Shown here: positions 25,278 to 35,370 of the stretch, piece after piece
Numbering within the stretch: the first letter of the stretch is position 1
Layout of the letters: each line of letters opens with the position of its first letter
Assembly: GCF_014109725.1 (NCBI RefSeq)
Contig: NZ_CP058554.1
Span: 620,001 to 684,000 of the forward strand
Length of the DNA stretch: 64,000 nt
Reading direction: 5' to 3'
From: Comamonas piscis
GTDB taxonomy: Bacteria > Pseudomonadota > Gammaproteobacteria > Burkholderiales > Burkholderiaceae_C
Translations under genes and position numbers: made by a program
Notes under the pieces: model-generated
What the model saw: the letters and a program-made list of their open reading frames with translations, nothing else
The model's database searches: none
What the model was told of the DNA's origin: nothing

Positions 25278-25903
25278 GTCGAATTCATTTTTTCAAATCG
25301 TATTAAATTATCCAATTGTAAATATCTATGCAATGCAGCTTTTACTAAAAAGTAAGAAATTGATGGATATCCAGTGGTGCTCTTAGCCCCATTCCGCATG
25401 GCAGACGCGCGAAACGGGTGCTGACTTATGCGGTTAAAAACCATTAGGCATGGGGTTTTTACTGGTTTACATGCGAGCGAGACTGGGTTGTTTGGAGGAA
25501 GTGCAGCAGCCAAAAATTCCGTGAAAACGCGCTGGCATAACATTTGTTAAATTTATTGATTGTTATTTTTGATAGATGTACTTTATCATGTAAGTTGGTT
25601 TTTTAGCGCAGGTTCTCGCCGGGTCAACGCGCCGGTGTTGGCAGTTTTGGCGATGGGCCGAGCGCATGCAACGCGGTGCCGTCAGCGATGTCGGCCGCTT
25701 TCGCAACGGGGGCCAGGCAAGTGCTTACCGGCAGTTGCAGCGGCATTGATGTACCGGTGCGCCGATGCGCCGGTGCGTCGATGCGCCCGTCTCGCCTAGC
25801 GCAGCAACCTCCCCGTACTTTTTGTGATCCGCATCTCCGTGCTGCAGCCAACGCCACCCGCTCGCAGGGGCTTGCCTGGCGGCGCGGCGCTGCTTTTTCT
25901 GTG
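25278..25903. other. Intergenic region with short GC-rich repeats
   Basis: The first 300 bp beside the LysR gene are AT-rich and probably hold its promoter. From 25750 to 25795 there are imperfect direct repeats of GATGCGCCGGTGCG. No convincing coding sequence was found in this stretch. Confidence 0.5.
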
Positions 25904-26176
25904 ATGAACTCAGCTATGAAAATGACCGCAATTGATTGGAACCAGGCGCCAGAGAACGCGCGCTGGTGGGCGATAGATGGCGATGGCCATGCCTATTGGT
26001 ACTGCATGCCGCAGATTGCAACGGCGACCACGTTCTGGTTCTCTGCGCGCCAGCCGGCCCCCAGCTTTGGCTATGCCCGCGATTTCCGCGTGTCGCTGCA
26101 AGAGCGGCCACCGGCAGTGGATGTGTCCTACCCCGCGCCCGTGCAAGTGGCAGCGGCGCGTCTGCTGCGCCGCTGA
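25904..26176 (+). CDS. Small Trp-rich cytosolic hypothetical protein
   Basis: About 90 residues from ATG at 25904; ATG at 25916 is an alternative giving 86. Rich in Trp and Tyr at the start (WNQAPENARWWAIDGDGHAYWY), with no signal peptide or helix. The aromatic opening recalls small phage-encoded proteins of unknown role, but no family was recognised. It stands alone between two minus-strand genes. Confidence 0.55.
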   Translation: MNSAMKMTAIDWNQAPENARWWAIDGDGHAYWYCMPQIATATTFWFSARQPAPSFGYARDFRVSLQERPPAVDVSYPAPVQVAAARLLRR

Positions 26177-26197
26177 AGGGGCTTGGGGTGCCCACGC

Positions 26198-26221
26198 AAA
26201 AACGGCGCCCGAAGGCGCCGT
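26198..26221 (-). terminator. Rho-independent terminator after the CitMHS gene
   Basis: Perfect stem ACGGCGCC / GGCGCCGT with a CGAA loop. Read on the minus strand it is followed by TTTTTG. It lies 23 bp after the transporter stop codon. Confidence 0.85.
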
Positions 26222-26243
26222 GTGCACAGATCCTGGTGGACGC

Positions 26244-27659
26244 CTAGATGATGCCCAGGAAGCAGGTCGCGGCCAGCAGCGACAGCGACAGCCCCCAAAT
26301 CCAGAAGAACGAGTAGCGGATGTGCTGGCCCGTCGACAGCTTGGCCAGGCCCAGGCCCATCCACAGCGCGGGGGAGAACGGCGAGACAAAGGTGCCCACG
26401 ATGCTGCCGATGATCATCGCGTAGCCCGCTGATGTGGGCGCCACACCGGCTTGGCTGGTGATCTGCTCGACGACGGGGAACAGCGCAAAGTAATAGGCAT
26501 CGGTGCTCAGCACCAGCTCCAGCGGAATGCCGATGGCGCCAATCACCAGGTGCAGATAGGGCAGCAGCACCGCAGGCAGCACATCGACCAGCGCCACGGC
26601 AATGCTGTTGAGCATGCCCGACTCCTTGAGGATGCCCAGGAAGGTGCCAGCGGCCAGGATGATGCTGGCCATCATGATCGCACCGCCCGCATGCGCGTTG
26701 ATGCGCTCAATCTGCATCTTGGGTTGGGGGTAGTTGATGACCAGGGCCACGCACAAGGCAATCATGAAGGTATAGCCCGGTGGGAACAGTCCCATCACCA
26801 GCACCGCCAACGTGAGCAAAAACACCAGCGCATTCACCCAGCGCAGGCGGGGGCGTAGCAACTGAGCACGCGCCTCATCGGCCGCTCTTTCTGCCGCTTC
26901 CTGGATGGCCAGCTCGGTGGCGCCATGGGGTTGCAGTGCGGCGGCCAGGCCGTCTACCGGCGTAGGGGCAAGTGCGGCTCCATGGCTGGCTGCCAACGCG
27001 GTCTGCGCGCCTGCGTCGGCGCTGTCATCGCCTTGCTCCATTGCGCGGATGCGGCGCTGCTCACGCAGGCCCAAAAACACCGCCATGGCCAGCAGCATCA
27101 CCAGGCCGATGGCCTGCACCGGAATCAGCGCACGCCACAGCACAACGGCATCCATCTCCAGCACCGTGGCCACCCGGCCCACCGGGCCGCCCCAGGGCAG
27201 CATGTTCACCACGCCCGCACTGGCGGCCAGCAGCAAAAACAGCAGATACGGGCTCATCTTGAGCCGGCGGTACAGCGGCAGCAACGGAGGCACCACCAGC
27301 AAAAAGGTCGATGCGCCGGCGCCATCGAGCTGGGCCACCGCCGATATCAGCACGGTGCCCACCGCCACGGCAATCACATTGCCGCGGGTGATGCGCACCA
27401 TCGCGCGTATCAGGGGGTCAAACAGGCCCACATCGTTCATCACGCCAAAGAACAGGATGGCGAAGATGAACATGGTCACCACCTGCACCACCGAGCTGAT
27501 GCCGTGGCGGTAGAAGGCGTTGATCTCTTCAGGGCTGAAGCCGGCCACGAGCGCGCCGACCAGGGGAACCAGAACCATGCTGATGACCGGAGAGACTTTC
27601 TCGGTCAGCAGCAAGGCGACGATGACAACAATAATGGCCAAGCCAATCAAGGTGAGCAT
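26244..27659 (-). CDS. CitMHS-family citrate/tricarboxylate transporter
   Basis: 471 residues with about twelve hydrophobic helices and a charged central loop (about residues 205-265). LISAVAQLDGAGASTFLLVVPPLLPLYRRL and LPWGGPVGRVATVL are typical of the citrate-Mg2+:H+ / citrate-Ca2+:H+ symporters. It is probably an inner-membrane importer of metal-citrate or related di/tricarboxylates. It is a single-gene unit with a terminator behind it and no adjacent two-component pair of the CitST type. Confidence 0.87.
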   Translation of the reverse strand: MLTLIGLAIIVVIVALLLTEKVSPVISMVLVPLVGALVAGFSPEEINAFYRHGISSVVQVVTMFIFAILFFGVMNDVGLFDPLIRAMVRITRGNVIAVAVGTVLISAVAQLDGAGASTFLLVVPPLLPLYRRLKMSPYLLFLLLAASAGVVNMLPWGGPVGRVATVLEMDAVVLWRALIPVQAIGLVMLLAMAVFLGLREQRRIRAMEQGDDSADAGAQTALAASHGAALAPTPVDGLAAALQPHGATELAIQEAAERAADEARAQLLRPRLRWVNALVFLLTLAVLVMGLFPPGYTFMIALCVALVINYPQPKMQIERINAHAGGAIMMASIILAAGTFLGILKESGMLNSIAVALVDVLPAVLLPYLHLVIGAIGIPLELVLSTDAYYFALFPVVEQITSQAGVAPTSAGYAMIIGSIVGTFVSPFSPALWMGLGLAKLSTGQHIRYSFFWIWGLSLSLLAATCFLGII

Positions 27660-27860
27660 AGGGACTTACTTCTTATAAGACGTGGGGGGTGGTGGCCCAT
27701 ACCCATGCAGGTATGCAGCCGGCGGGCTCAGAGCGGCCCACAAGGCCTGGTGACGGACCGACCGACGCCTGGCAGTGCTTGTGGCGTGGCCTGGGGCTGG
27801 GGCGGTGTCTCCTTGGCAAACTGGGGAGGGGGTGGTTTGCCGGGGCCGTGTGGGCCGTTC

Positions 27861-28112
27861 TTATCTGCTGCCTGGCCTTTTCTGGGGGTTGAATTTGAAA
27901 AGGCCCTTGTCTCTCACGTAGCGGGCAGATTGCTTGCGGGCATTGCGCGCCCGGGTTCGTTTGTGGGTGTAGCCGGACCAGTCGGCCCAGAGCTTCCACA
28001 GCAGGGCCATGAACGAGGGCAGCAGCACCTCGGGCCAGAGCCAGCCATCAACGGGTGGCACTTCATAGATTTTGAGCATCAGCACGCTGACAGCAAAGAT
28101 CAGGAGGTACAT
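27861..28112 (-). CDS. Small Trp-rich membrane protein (TIGR04438-like)
   Basis: 83 residues. One or two hydrophobic helices (1-20 and 28-45) with conserved Trp residues (GWLWPEVLLPSFMALLWKLWADW), then a very basic tail. The layout agrees with the Burkholderiales 'small Trp-rich protein' family, whose function is unknown. An AGGAGGT-like ribosome site is missing, but a purine stretch is present. It lies 200 bp upstream of the CitMHS gene on the same strand and is probably separate. Confidence 0.65.
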   Translation of the reverse strand: MYLLIFAVSVLMLKIYEVPPVDGWLWPEVLLPSFMALLWKLWADWSGYTHKRTRARNARKQSARYVRDKGLFKFNPQKRPGSR

Positions 28113-29223
28113 GGCAGGGCAAAGGGAGCGCGCTGGTGCTGCTGGGCGCTGAAAGGGCCGGTACCTGTGTGGACGGCGAACCTTTCAACGGCAGCTGCAG
28201 CGCAAGGCAGGTGGTGGCTTGGGACAAGGCCAGAACACCTGCCGGGGTTGAACAAGAAAGCCAGGCCGCCTGATTGCCGGGGAGCAAAGGCCACACCCCA
28301 CACCTTGCAAGCCTGAGAGATGCCTGCCTGGCCTGCGCCGGGCTGCGGCCAAGGCGGAGGGAGAAGCAAGCGCTCGCAAATTATAGCTTTACGCTAAGAA
28401 AAACATTAAATAAATCATTAACAGCTATTGTTAATCGTCTGCGGTGCCGTGCCGAGGCGCTGACTTGACCGCCCCAGGCCAGGGCATCGCGCAGCCAATT
28501 TTTGCAAGAGATGGGGGCCTTGGCAGTTGCTTCTGTCGCAGGGCGAGGTATTGCCAAACACCCTGTGCTGGCATGTTCCTGAGGGAAGGGCTGGTAGCGC
28601 TCAGTGGCCAGGAATTAACCGCCATCCAACACCCCGCAATGCCCTCTATGTCCTAGTGGCATATAGGGTTTGGTTTTCAGAAGTTAACGAATCGATTCCT
28701 CTGAATAAACACATTCAGAAAAATAGTAATCAATCAGATATGAGCAAGCTGCTGTGACAAATTAGCAATGCCTGCATCCTATAAAAAGCAACGATAAAAA
28801 TAAAATTCAGTGTTTTCAATGGCTTCTGAATGCGGTTATTTCGTCATCCTAAGCGTCTCTTTCTGCAAACATAAACCTATCGTTACAAAATAAACACATG
28901 CATGATTTTGGACATTCTGAGCTCATATGTGAACCGTTTTGTCGCTTTAGGTTGGTGGGAACGCACGCGCACTTTGCTAGCAGCCATCGCAAGACAGATA
29001 GGCGATGCAGCGCATTTAGCGGGGTGGTAAATGGGGTGCAAAAGGCATCCATAACAGGGTGGGTAAACCCGTGGACGAGGGCCTCCATACCTCAGCAATG
29101 TCAACTTTTATAAACCTTTGGCGAGTTGGTGGTTTTCACGCCGCCAGTTGCTTCGGGTGCTACTTTTTGGAGGCGAGACCTTAGAATTCTGAAATATTAA
29201 TATTTTCAATGGATGGAGTGGTT
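28113..29223. other. Long gene-free region upstream of the repeat protein
   Basis: About 1.1 kb. It changes from GC-rich (to 28375) to AT-rich, with short runs of AT through 28870. All open frames are short, have no ribosome sites and no recognisable protein features. The last 150 bp probably contain the promoter of the large surface-protein gene. No RNA gene was recognised, but a small RNA cannot be excluded. Confidence 0.5.
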
Positions 29224-32200
29224 ATGATAAAAAACTGCATCAATTTGCTAAGGCCAGGGGCGTCGCCCTCGGCGCTCAACGCCCCTGAGGCGGCAACCCC
29301 CAAGCGGGCTGCGCCCCGCATTTCGGCAATCGCCCCCACCTTGCTGGCCCTGGCCGGCTTTTGCGTGTTGGCGGCCCCTGCGCATGCCGCCATTGGCATC
29401 ACCAGCGTGGTGGTCAGTGCTGATGGCACCATCCCTTTCGATGCCGATAACAACCCCGGCAACGACAGCGGTGCGCTCAATGGCGTGGTGCGTTCGCAAG
29501 ACACGGTTCTGTACACCGTCAACTACAACGCTTCGGACACCACCAGCAGCGTGATCACCGCGACTTTGTCTGCTGGCATGCGTTGGGATCCGACGGTCAC
29601 GGCCGCCACGGTCTGTAATGGACCTAGTGGTGGCTCGTTGAATGCTGACCGCAATGTGCTGACCTGTGATCGCCAGCCTGCCACTCCAGGGGTGGAGTCT
29701 TTCCAGCTGTTGGGTTGGGTGGGCGCGGTAGCCAATGGCGCGGCAGTGACGATGACGGCAGCGTCGGGTGGCACAACGGCTACTTCGACGCCTGTGACGG
29801 TGTCGGCTACGCCGAAAACTGACACCCGAAATCGAGTGGAAGTAGCCAATATCGTGCGTGTGGAGAGTGCACCAGGCTCAGGGGTTTGGTTGCGCCGAAT
29901 GCCTTTGGTAATCAGCCTCGGGGCAGTACTTCCAGCCAGTGGCCACTTCAAAGGTTACGAGGCTCTGCAGAATCCATTTTCGATTACGCTCAAAGTGCAA
30001 CCTGGTGCGTTCGTCTCAACATGCCCCATCGGAACTACGTGTAGCCAGCCCGGCGGTCCAGGTACAGATGTAACGGTGCAATTCAACAACCGTGTTACGC
30101 ATTTTTTGGACGCAGCGTCTGTTGGGGGATATGCGGCCAACTGGCGTCAAACCGCAGCTGTTGAGGTGCGAATTGATGTGCCTGAAGTACCGAACTTTCC
30201 AGCAGGTGTGCAGAGCTACATCACGGCACAACTGACGGATTTCGCACCTCAAGGTTTGTCAGGTCAGCCCAATGTGGTGCCTGCGCCGGGTTACGAAGCC
30301 GGCTTTACTTGCCCAGTGAACGCGGCCATCAATAATGCGCAAACCTGCCTTAGCGCGTCAATCAATCGCACACAGACGGTGCAATTGCAACCCAGCGGTG
30401 GAACAGCATTTGATAGTTCTAACTTTCTGTACAACGATGGTCATGGATTTGCGCAGGGGTTTGAGAAAGTGCTGCCGGGTCAAAACTTTTTCGCTCTGGT
30501 GGGTTTGGCTAATCAGAGCGTTTCCGAGCAAGCTGCTACGGACACACAATCTTGCGTGACATGGGATCCAACATTGCTGGAGCTGCGTGCTGCGTCGACC
30601 CTCAAGTTCAGCAACGTGACGCTGTTCTATCAGCCACTTAATCTGACTCAGCCTGACGTTGCCCCCGCAGATATGGTGATGGAGTATTCTGCACAGCCTT
30701 ATGCCGACGACGCAGCACGCCGTGCTGCCAATTGCGGTGTAGCTGGCGATGGCAGCCCACTGTGGACCAGCGACTACGCGTCGTTGCCGGCTAATAGCAT
30801 TACCAGTGTTCGTTATCTCTACCGCCCAGATCTGGCGCCGGGCCAAACAGTTGGCTTGGTCATGCCGCTACAGCGCAGCACCAGCGCTGCATCGTTAGCG
30901 CTGGCGGACAATGCTCCTTTGCCTTGGTTCCGGCAGTACTTCACCGATGCATCCGGTCGTGTGTATTCCACCTTTAATGGCAACAGTGCCTCAAATGGCA
31001 TTGGCGGTGGCTATGTGCAGGCCGCGTCAGCACTGGTCCGCCACAGCATTGGCATGCCTGCGAGTGTGGCGCCGGGCGATCTCTTCCCGATCACCGTGAC
31101 GCCGCGTACCATTGGTTCGCCCATCAATGGCCTGAATGCCGTCTCGCGCAATGTGGAGATCACGCTTGATTTCCCCAATACCTATATCCAACCGCTGGAG
31201 TCATCGATTGCTCCGGCCTTGCCGCCTGGTGCGACCTACACGCTGACGCCCGCCAACCTGGGCGTTGATGGTTTGCCTGGAACGGGTGACCCTGGCGAGG
31301 CACCTGCCAAGCTGGTACTGCACCTGAATGACCTGGCTGCACCAGGGGGGGCTGTTGGCCCGACCCCGCACCAAGGTCATGTCACGGTCTATCCACCGAT
31401 CACCTTCCAGGCGCAGGCCGCGTACGTATCGCCGGTGGGTGCTTACCCGCTGGTGGGTTTGGTAACTGCCACTAACGACCTGAGCTTTGGTGACTGGACT
31501 GGCGTAACCAACATCGCCCCCGTTGCACTGCTGCAAGACCGCACCGAACGCGTCAGCACCACGGTCTCCGGCGTCGCCGGCTTCCAAATGAGCAAGGCGC
31601 TTGTCAGCGGTGGTACCGAGGACAACAGCGACCCCGCCAACCCGGTGATCCGTATCACTGCTGGTCAGCCGTTTGGCTATGCGATCTCGTTCGGCAATGC
31701 CACCTCGTTGGCCAAGGGCCAGCTGCGCATGGTTGATTTGCTGCCTTTTGATGGTGACGTCCGCGGCACCACGGGCCTGGGCCCGCTGCAGATGCTGACG
31801 GCAGACGGCGCCATGGCCAACGCCGGCCAGGGCACGATTGGTATCGAGTACACGCTCACGCCATCAGCGACGGTGCAAACCCAACTGCAAATAGTGGGCA
31901 ATGAGGATGCGGCCACCGGCGTCGCCTGGGTGGCCTACATGCCTGGTGCTGTCTTCCCCGCCGGCGTGACCGCCCTGCGCTTTACCACCAGCTCGACCCT
32001 GCAGCCTGGCTACAGCGGCATTGCCAACCTGACGATGCGCAGCACCCGGCCGCTGACCCCAGCGACCACGCTGTTCAACGACGTGTTTGGCCGCGAGTTG
32101 GTCGCCAACGGCCTGGTGCTGACGGCCAGCGGCCGGGTGGCGCTGGCTGGCCAGGCGGCTGCCAGCCTGGTGGGTACCGTGTTCAACGATGCCAACATGA

Positions 32201-34545
32201 ACAACCTGCCTGACCCGGGTGAAGCCGGCATTGCCGGTGTGACCGCCACCTTGACCTGTGTGGCAGGCCCTGCTTGCACGGCCGGCGAGGCGCACAGCGC
32301 AGTGACCGATGCCACGGGTGCCTACAGCTTTGCGCCGGGCGCCACGGTTGATGGGGTAGCCAACTTCCCTGGCTTGGCCAGCGGATCCTGGACTCTGAGC
32401 ATTGCACCCGCTGCCGGTTGGGCCAATGTGGGCTCTACGGCGGGTACGGTCAACGGTGCGGCATCCGGCACGGCCGCGGGCCGCAGCATCAGCGGCATTG
32501 TGGTGCCCATCGGTGGCACGGCGATCGACTACCTGTTTGCCGAGCAGGAGCTGGGCGACCTGACCATCAACAAGGCGCTGACCTTGCCTGGTGGTGTGAC
32601 CGGTCCGTTTGACTTTGCGTTTACCGCCACCTGCGACCTGCCCACGGCAGGCTCGGTGTACCCCGCCACCCTGTCGGGCTACCCCACCAACACGGCAGTG
32701 ACGATTACCGACCTGCCTGCTGGCGCCAACTGCACGGTGACGGAAGACACGCCTTTGCCTACCGCTCCCGCCATGTACGAATGGGCCGCACCCAGCACCC
32801 CCGCTGCGGTCGTGGTGCCTGCCAACAGCAATGTGGCAGTGACGGTGACCAATGCGCTGAACCCACTGCTGGGCAGCATCACCATCACCAAGGATCTGAC
32901 CTTGCCGGGTGATGCCCCTGGTCCGTTCACCTTTACCTACACGGCGACCTGCGATCTGCCAACGGCCGGCTCGGTGTTCCCTGCCAGCCTGACGTACCCG
33001 ACCGCGACGTCGACCACCATCCCGAATGTGCCCGCTGGTGCGCAGTGTGTGGTGGCAGAAGGTGCATTGCCAACCGCCCCCGCGAACTACACCTGGGGCC
33101 CCGCGGCTGCCAACGCCAATGTGACCGTGCCGCTGAATGCATCGGCCCCGGTGACGATGGCTAGCACCCTGGTTCGCGTGCTTGCTGGTATTGAAGTGAC
33201 CAAGACCCTGGCTTTGCCTGCCGGTGTGACGGGCCCCTTCAGCTTTGGCTTTACCGCTACCTGCAACCTGCCAACCCCAGGTTCTACCTTCGGCGCGACC
33301 TTGGCGAACTACCCGACCAACACGCGGGTGACGATCCCCGGTATCCCATCGGGTGCCAGCTGCGCGGTGACGGAAAACGCGCCGCTGCCTACAGCGCCTA
33401 ATGGCTACGAGTGGGGCGCTCCAAGCGTGCCTGCGGCGGTGACGGTGCCCAGCTCGGGTGTGGCTTCGGTGGGTGTGACGAATACGCTGATTCAGCAGTT
33501 CGGCACGATCACCATCAACAAGACGCTGCCGCTGCCTGCGGGTGTGACGGGTCCGTTCAACTTCACCTACACGGCGACCTGCGATCTGCCAAGCGCCGGC
33601 ACGGTGTTCCCGGCGAGCTTGACCTACCCGACGGCGACGTCCACCACCATTGCCAATGTGCCCGCTGGTGCACAGTGTGTGGTGGCCGAAGGTGCACTGC
33701 CCACGGCTCCGACCAACTTCAGCTGGGGTCCTGCGGCTGCCAATGCAACGGTGACGGTGCCTGCCAACAGCGATATCGCGACCACGATGGCCAGCACCCT
33801 GGTGCGCCAGCAAGCCGGTATTGAAGTGACTAAGACCCTGGCGTTGCCCGCCGGTGTGACAGGCCCCTTCAGCTTTGGCTTTACCGCGACCTGCGACCTG
33901 CCTGCTGCCGGTACCACCTACACCGCGACCTTGGCCGACTACCCGACCAATAACAAGGTGACCATTGCCAACGTGCCTGCTGGCGCGAACTGCACGGTGG
34001 TGGAAGACCAGCCCTTGCCCACGGCGCCGACCAACTACGACTGGGCAGCACCTTCGGTGCCCGCCCCCGTGGTGGTGCCTGCAACGGGTGTGGTGGCTGT
34101 GGGTGTGACCAACGCGCTGACGGCCAAGCAAGGCAACATCCAGGTCAACGCCACCACGACCTTGCCTGATGGCGTAGCCGGCCCCTTCAGCTTTACGCTG
34201 ACCGCGACCTGCGACTTGCCTACCGCTGGCACCGTGCACACCGCGACCCTGACCGCCCCACCTGGCGCGATGGCGATGATCACTGGCGTGCAAGCCGGTG
34301 CCCAGTGCACGATGACGCAGACCACGCCGGACGCCCCTGTGGGCTACCGTTGGGCAGACCCTGCGTTTGACCAGACGACGGTGACGGTGGAAGCCGATAC
34401 CGACATGCCTGTGGCTTTGGCCAACAGCTTGACCCGCATGCAAGCGGCCAATCCTGTGCCGGTGCCTGTGGACAGCCGCGTTGCGCTGCTGTTGCTGGCC
34501 ATGTTGATGGCGGCTGCTGCTGGCTTGCATATGCGCAAGCGTTAA
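29224..34545 (+). CDS. Giant secreted repeat protein with CTERM-like C-terminus
   Basis: 1773 residues from ATG at 29224, with GGAG 6 bp upstream; ATG at 29209 is less likely. An extended signal peptide ends at AAPAHA|AIG (about residue 55). Regions in order: an adhesin-like N-terminal part (about 60-640), DUF11-like beta domains (about 640-970), and one SdrD/Cna-B-like domain with NDANMNNLPDPGEAGIAGV. Six repeats of 104-106 residues of the DUF5979 type follow, each with [TN]K-x-LxLPxGVTGPF, TCDLPxAG and LPTAP. The C-terminus is PVPVD, one helix, then MRKR, like IPTL/PEP-CTERM sorting tails. It is probably exported and held at the cell surface. No sortase-like partner is in the window. Confidence 0.85.
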   Translation: MIKNCINLLRPGASPSALNAPEAATPKRAAPRISAIAPTLLALAGFCVLAAPAHAAIGITSVVVSADGTIPFDADNNPGNDSGALNGVVRSQDTVLYTVNYNASDTTSSVITATLSAGMRWDPTVTAATVCNGPSGGSLNADRNVLTCDRQPATPGVESFQLLGWVGAVANGAAVTMTAASGGTTATSTPVTVSATPKTDTRNRVEVANIVRVESAPGSGVWLRRMPLVISLGAVLPASGHFKGYEALQNPFSITLKVQPGAFVSTCPIGTTCSQPGGPGTDVTVQFNNRVTHFLDAASVGGYAANWRQTAAVEVRIDVPEVPNFPAGVQSYITAQLTDFAPQGLSGQPNVVPAPGYEAGFTCPVNAAINNAQTCLSASINRTQTVQLQPSGGTAFDSSNFLYNDGHGFAQGFEKVLPGQNFFALVGLANQSVSEQAATDTQSCVTWDPTLLELRAASTLKFSNVTLFYQPLNLTQPDVAPADMVMEYSAQPYADDAARRAANCGVAGDGSPLWTSDYASLPANSITSVRYLYRPDLAPGQTVGLVMPLQRSTSAASLALADNAPLPWFRQYFTDASGRVYSTFNGNSASNGIGGGYVQAASALVRHSIGMPASVAPGDLFPITVTPRTIGSPINGLNAVSRNVEITLDFPNTYIQPLESSIAPALPPGATYTLTPANLGVDGLPGTGDPGEAPAKLVLHLNDLAAPGGAVGPTPHQGHVTVYPPITFQAQAAYVSPVGAYPLVGLVTATNDLSFGDWTGVTNIAPVALLQDRTERVSTTVSGVAGFQMSKALVSGGTEDNSDPANPVIRITAGQPFGYAISFGNATSLAKGQLRMVDLLPFDGDVRGTTGLGPLQMLTADGAMANAGQGTIGIEYTLTPSATVQTQLQIVGNEDAATGVAWVAYMPGAVFPAGVTALRFTTSSTLQPGYSGIANLTMRSTRPLTPATTLFNDVFGRELVANGLVLTASGRVALAGQAAASLVGTVFNDANMNNLPDPGEAGIAGVTATLTCVAGPACTAGEAHSAVTDATGAYSFAPGATVDGVANFPGLASGSWTLSIAPAAGWANVGSTAGTVNGAASGTAAGRSISGIVVPIGGTAIDYLFAEQELGDLTINKALTLPGGVTGPFDFAFTATCDLPTAGSVYPATLSGYPTNTAVTITDLPAGANCTVTEDTPLPTAPAMYEWAAPSTPAAVVVPANSNVAVTVTNALNPLLGSITITKDLTLPGDAPGPFTFTYTATCDLPTAGSVFPASLTYPTATSTTIPNVPAGAQCVVAEGALPTAPANYTWGPAAANANVTVPLNASAPVTMASTLVRVLAGIEVTKTLALPAGVTGPFSFGFTATCNLPTPGSTFGATLANYPTNTRVTIPGIPSGASCAVTENAPLPTAPNGYEWGAPSVPAAVTVPSSGVASVGVTNTLIQQFGTITINKTLPLPAGVTGPFNFTYTATCDLPSAGTVFPASLTYPTATSTTIANVPAGAQCVVAEGALPTAPTNFSWGPAAANATVTVPANSDIATTMASTLVRQQAGIEVTKTLALPAGVTGPFSFGFTATCDLPAAGTTYTATLADYPTNNKVTIANVPAGANCTVVEDQPLPTAPTNYDWAAPSVPAPVVVPATGVVAVGVTNALTAKQGNIQVNATTTLPDGVAGPFSFTLTATCDLPTAGTVHTATLTAPPGAMAMITGVQAGAQCTMTQTTPDAPVGYRWADPAFDQTTVTVEADTDMPVALANSLTRMQAANPVPVPVDSRVALLLLAMLMAAAAGLHMRKR
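32551..34434 (+). repeat. Six tandem coding repeats with a 630-bp higher-order period
   Basis: Units start at 32551, 32869, 33181, 33499, 33811 and 34129. Their lengths alternate 318, 312, 318, 312 and 318 bp, with a last unit of about 306 bp. Odd units carry the LPTAPxxYxWxAPSxPA ending and even units (2 and 4) VAEGALPTAP and WGPAAAN. Units 1, 3 and 5 and units 2 and 4 are therefore spaced exactly 630 bp apart and are highly similar in DNA, as expected from duplication of a two-unit block. Confidence 0.9.
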
Positions 34546-34602
34546 ATCGGAAGGACAGCAGGGCGGGCCACTCCGCGCTGCTGTCTGAGCGATGCGAGTG
34601 AG

Positions 34603-34629
34603 AACCGGGGCTTCGGCTCCGGTTTTTTT
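34603..34629 (+). terminator. Rho-independent terminator after the giant repeat gene
   Basis: Stem ACCGGGGC / GCTCCGGT (one G-T pair) with a TTCG tetraloop, followed by a run of seven T. It is 57 bp after the stop codon. Confidence 0.88.
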
Positions 34630-34701
34630 GTTTTTAGCGTTGCCGGCGTGTGTCCGCAATGCTCTTTTCTTTTTATAGGCGGTAGCTTTAGCTTTAAAGC
34701 T

Positions 34702-34986
34702 GCTGGCCGGATTTCGCCCGGCGGGCGAGGTACTTTTCTTGCTCAGCCCCGGATCGCCGGCCGAAGAAAAGTACCCAAAAGAAGGCTGCCCCTGCTGCTT
34801 GCGTCCCTTCGCTTTGCGAAGGGCAACCTGTGCCGTGGCGTTTGCGGGGTGTGCCGCGAAACTCACTACGCGCCGTAGGCGCTCCGTTCGGACAGACGCG
34901 GCAAGCTAGTTGACGAAGCACTGGCACTCTTCGGTGCCAGCGCCACCCCGCAAACACCACGCCCCAGGCGCATGCAAAAGGGGGGA
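34702..34986 (+). repeat. Intergenic repeat, copy A
   Basis: Begins GCTGGCCGG, contains GAGGTACTTTTCTT, CCCAAAAGAAGG, a TTCGC..GCGAAGGG hairpin, GCGGGGTGTGCCGCGAAACT and a TGGCACT..GGTGCCA hairpin, and ends CGCATGCAAAAG plus G-run. It matches copy B almost throughout but has an extra piece of roughly 15 bp near 34740-34760. Confidence 0.88.
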
Positions 34987-35098
34987 TTCGAGATAGCTTC
35001 TTTGGGTGGTGGAGGACTTGGTCCTTTGCGGTGGAGTGCGGCTCCCGGCTTGCTTTCCGCTGGGCTTTTTTTTGCCGTTGTTTACTACTGCGTAGGGC

Positions 35099-35370
35099 AG
35101 CTGGCCGGGTCTCGCCCCGGCGGGCGAGGTACTTTTCTTGCGCGGCCAAGAAAAGTACCCAAAAGAAGGCCGCCCCTGCTGCTTGCGACCCTTCGCGTTG
35201 CGAAGGGCAACCTGTGTCGTGGCGTTTGCGGGGTGTGCCGCGAAACTCTCTACGCGCCAAGGCGCTCCGTTCAAACAGACGCGGCAAGCTAGTTGACGAA
35301 GCGCTGGCACTCTGCGGTGCCAGCGCCACCCCGCAAACGCCACGCCCCAGGCGCATGCAAAAGGGGGGGA
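35099..35370 (+). repeat. Intergenic repeat, copy B
   Basis: Same orientation and order of motifs as copy A, about 400 bp further on, and highly similar except for the internal indel and scattered changes (e.g. TTCAAACAGACGCGG against TTCGGACAGACGCGG). Ends with CGCATGCAAAAG and seven G. Confidence 0.88.

Noticed and set aside
25748..25795. Short imperfect direct repeats of GATGCGCCGGTGCG
   Set aside because: Too few and too short to be a CRISPR or iteron array; probably a slippage-type sequence.
26925..28316. A 463-codon open frame antisense to the CitMHS gene
   Set aside because: The product is Gln/His/Arg-rich, has no domain and is explained by codon bias of the opposite gene.
28378..29223. 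Possible riboswitch or small RNA in the AT-rich leader region
   Set aside because: No conserved core of a known riboswitch could be recognised by eye. A covariance search would be required.
31864..34866. A 1000-codon open frame antisense to the repeat gene
   Set aside because: It exists because the GC-rich repeats lack stop codons in this frame. The product is His/Arg/Gly-rich and low-complexity, and there is no ribosome site.
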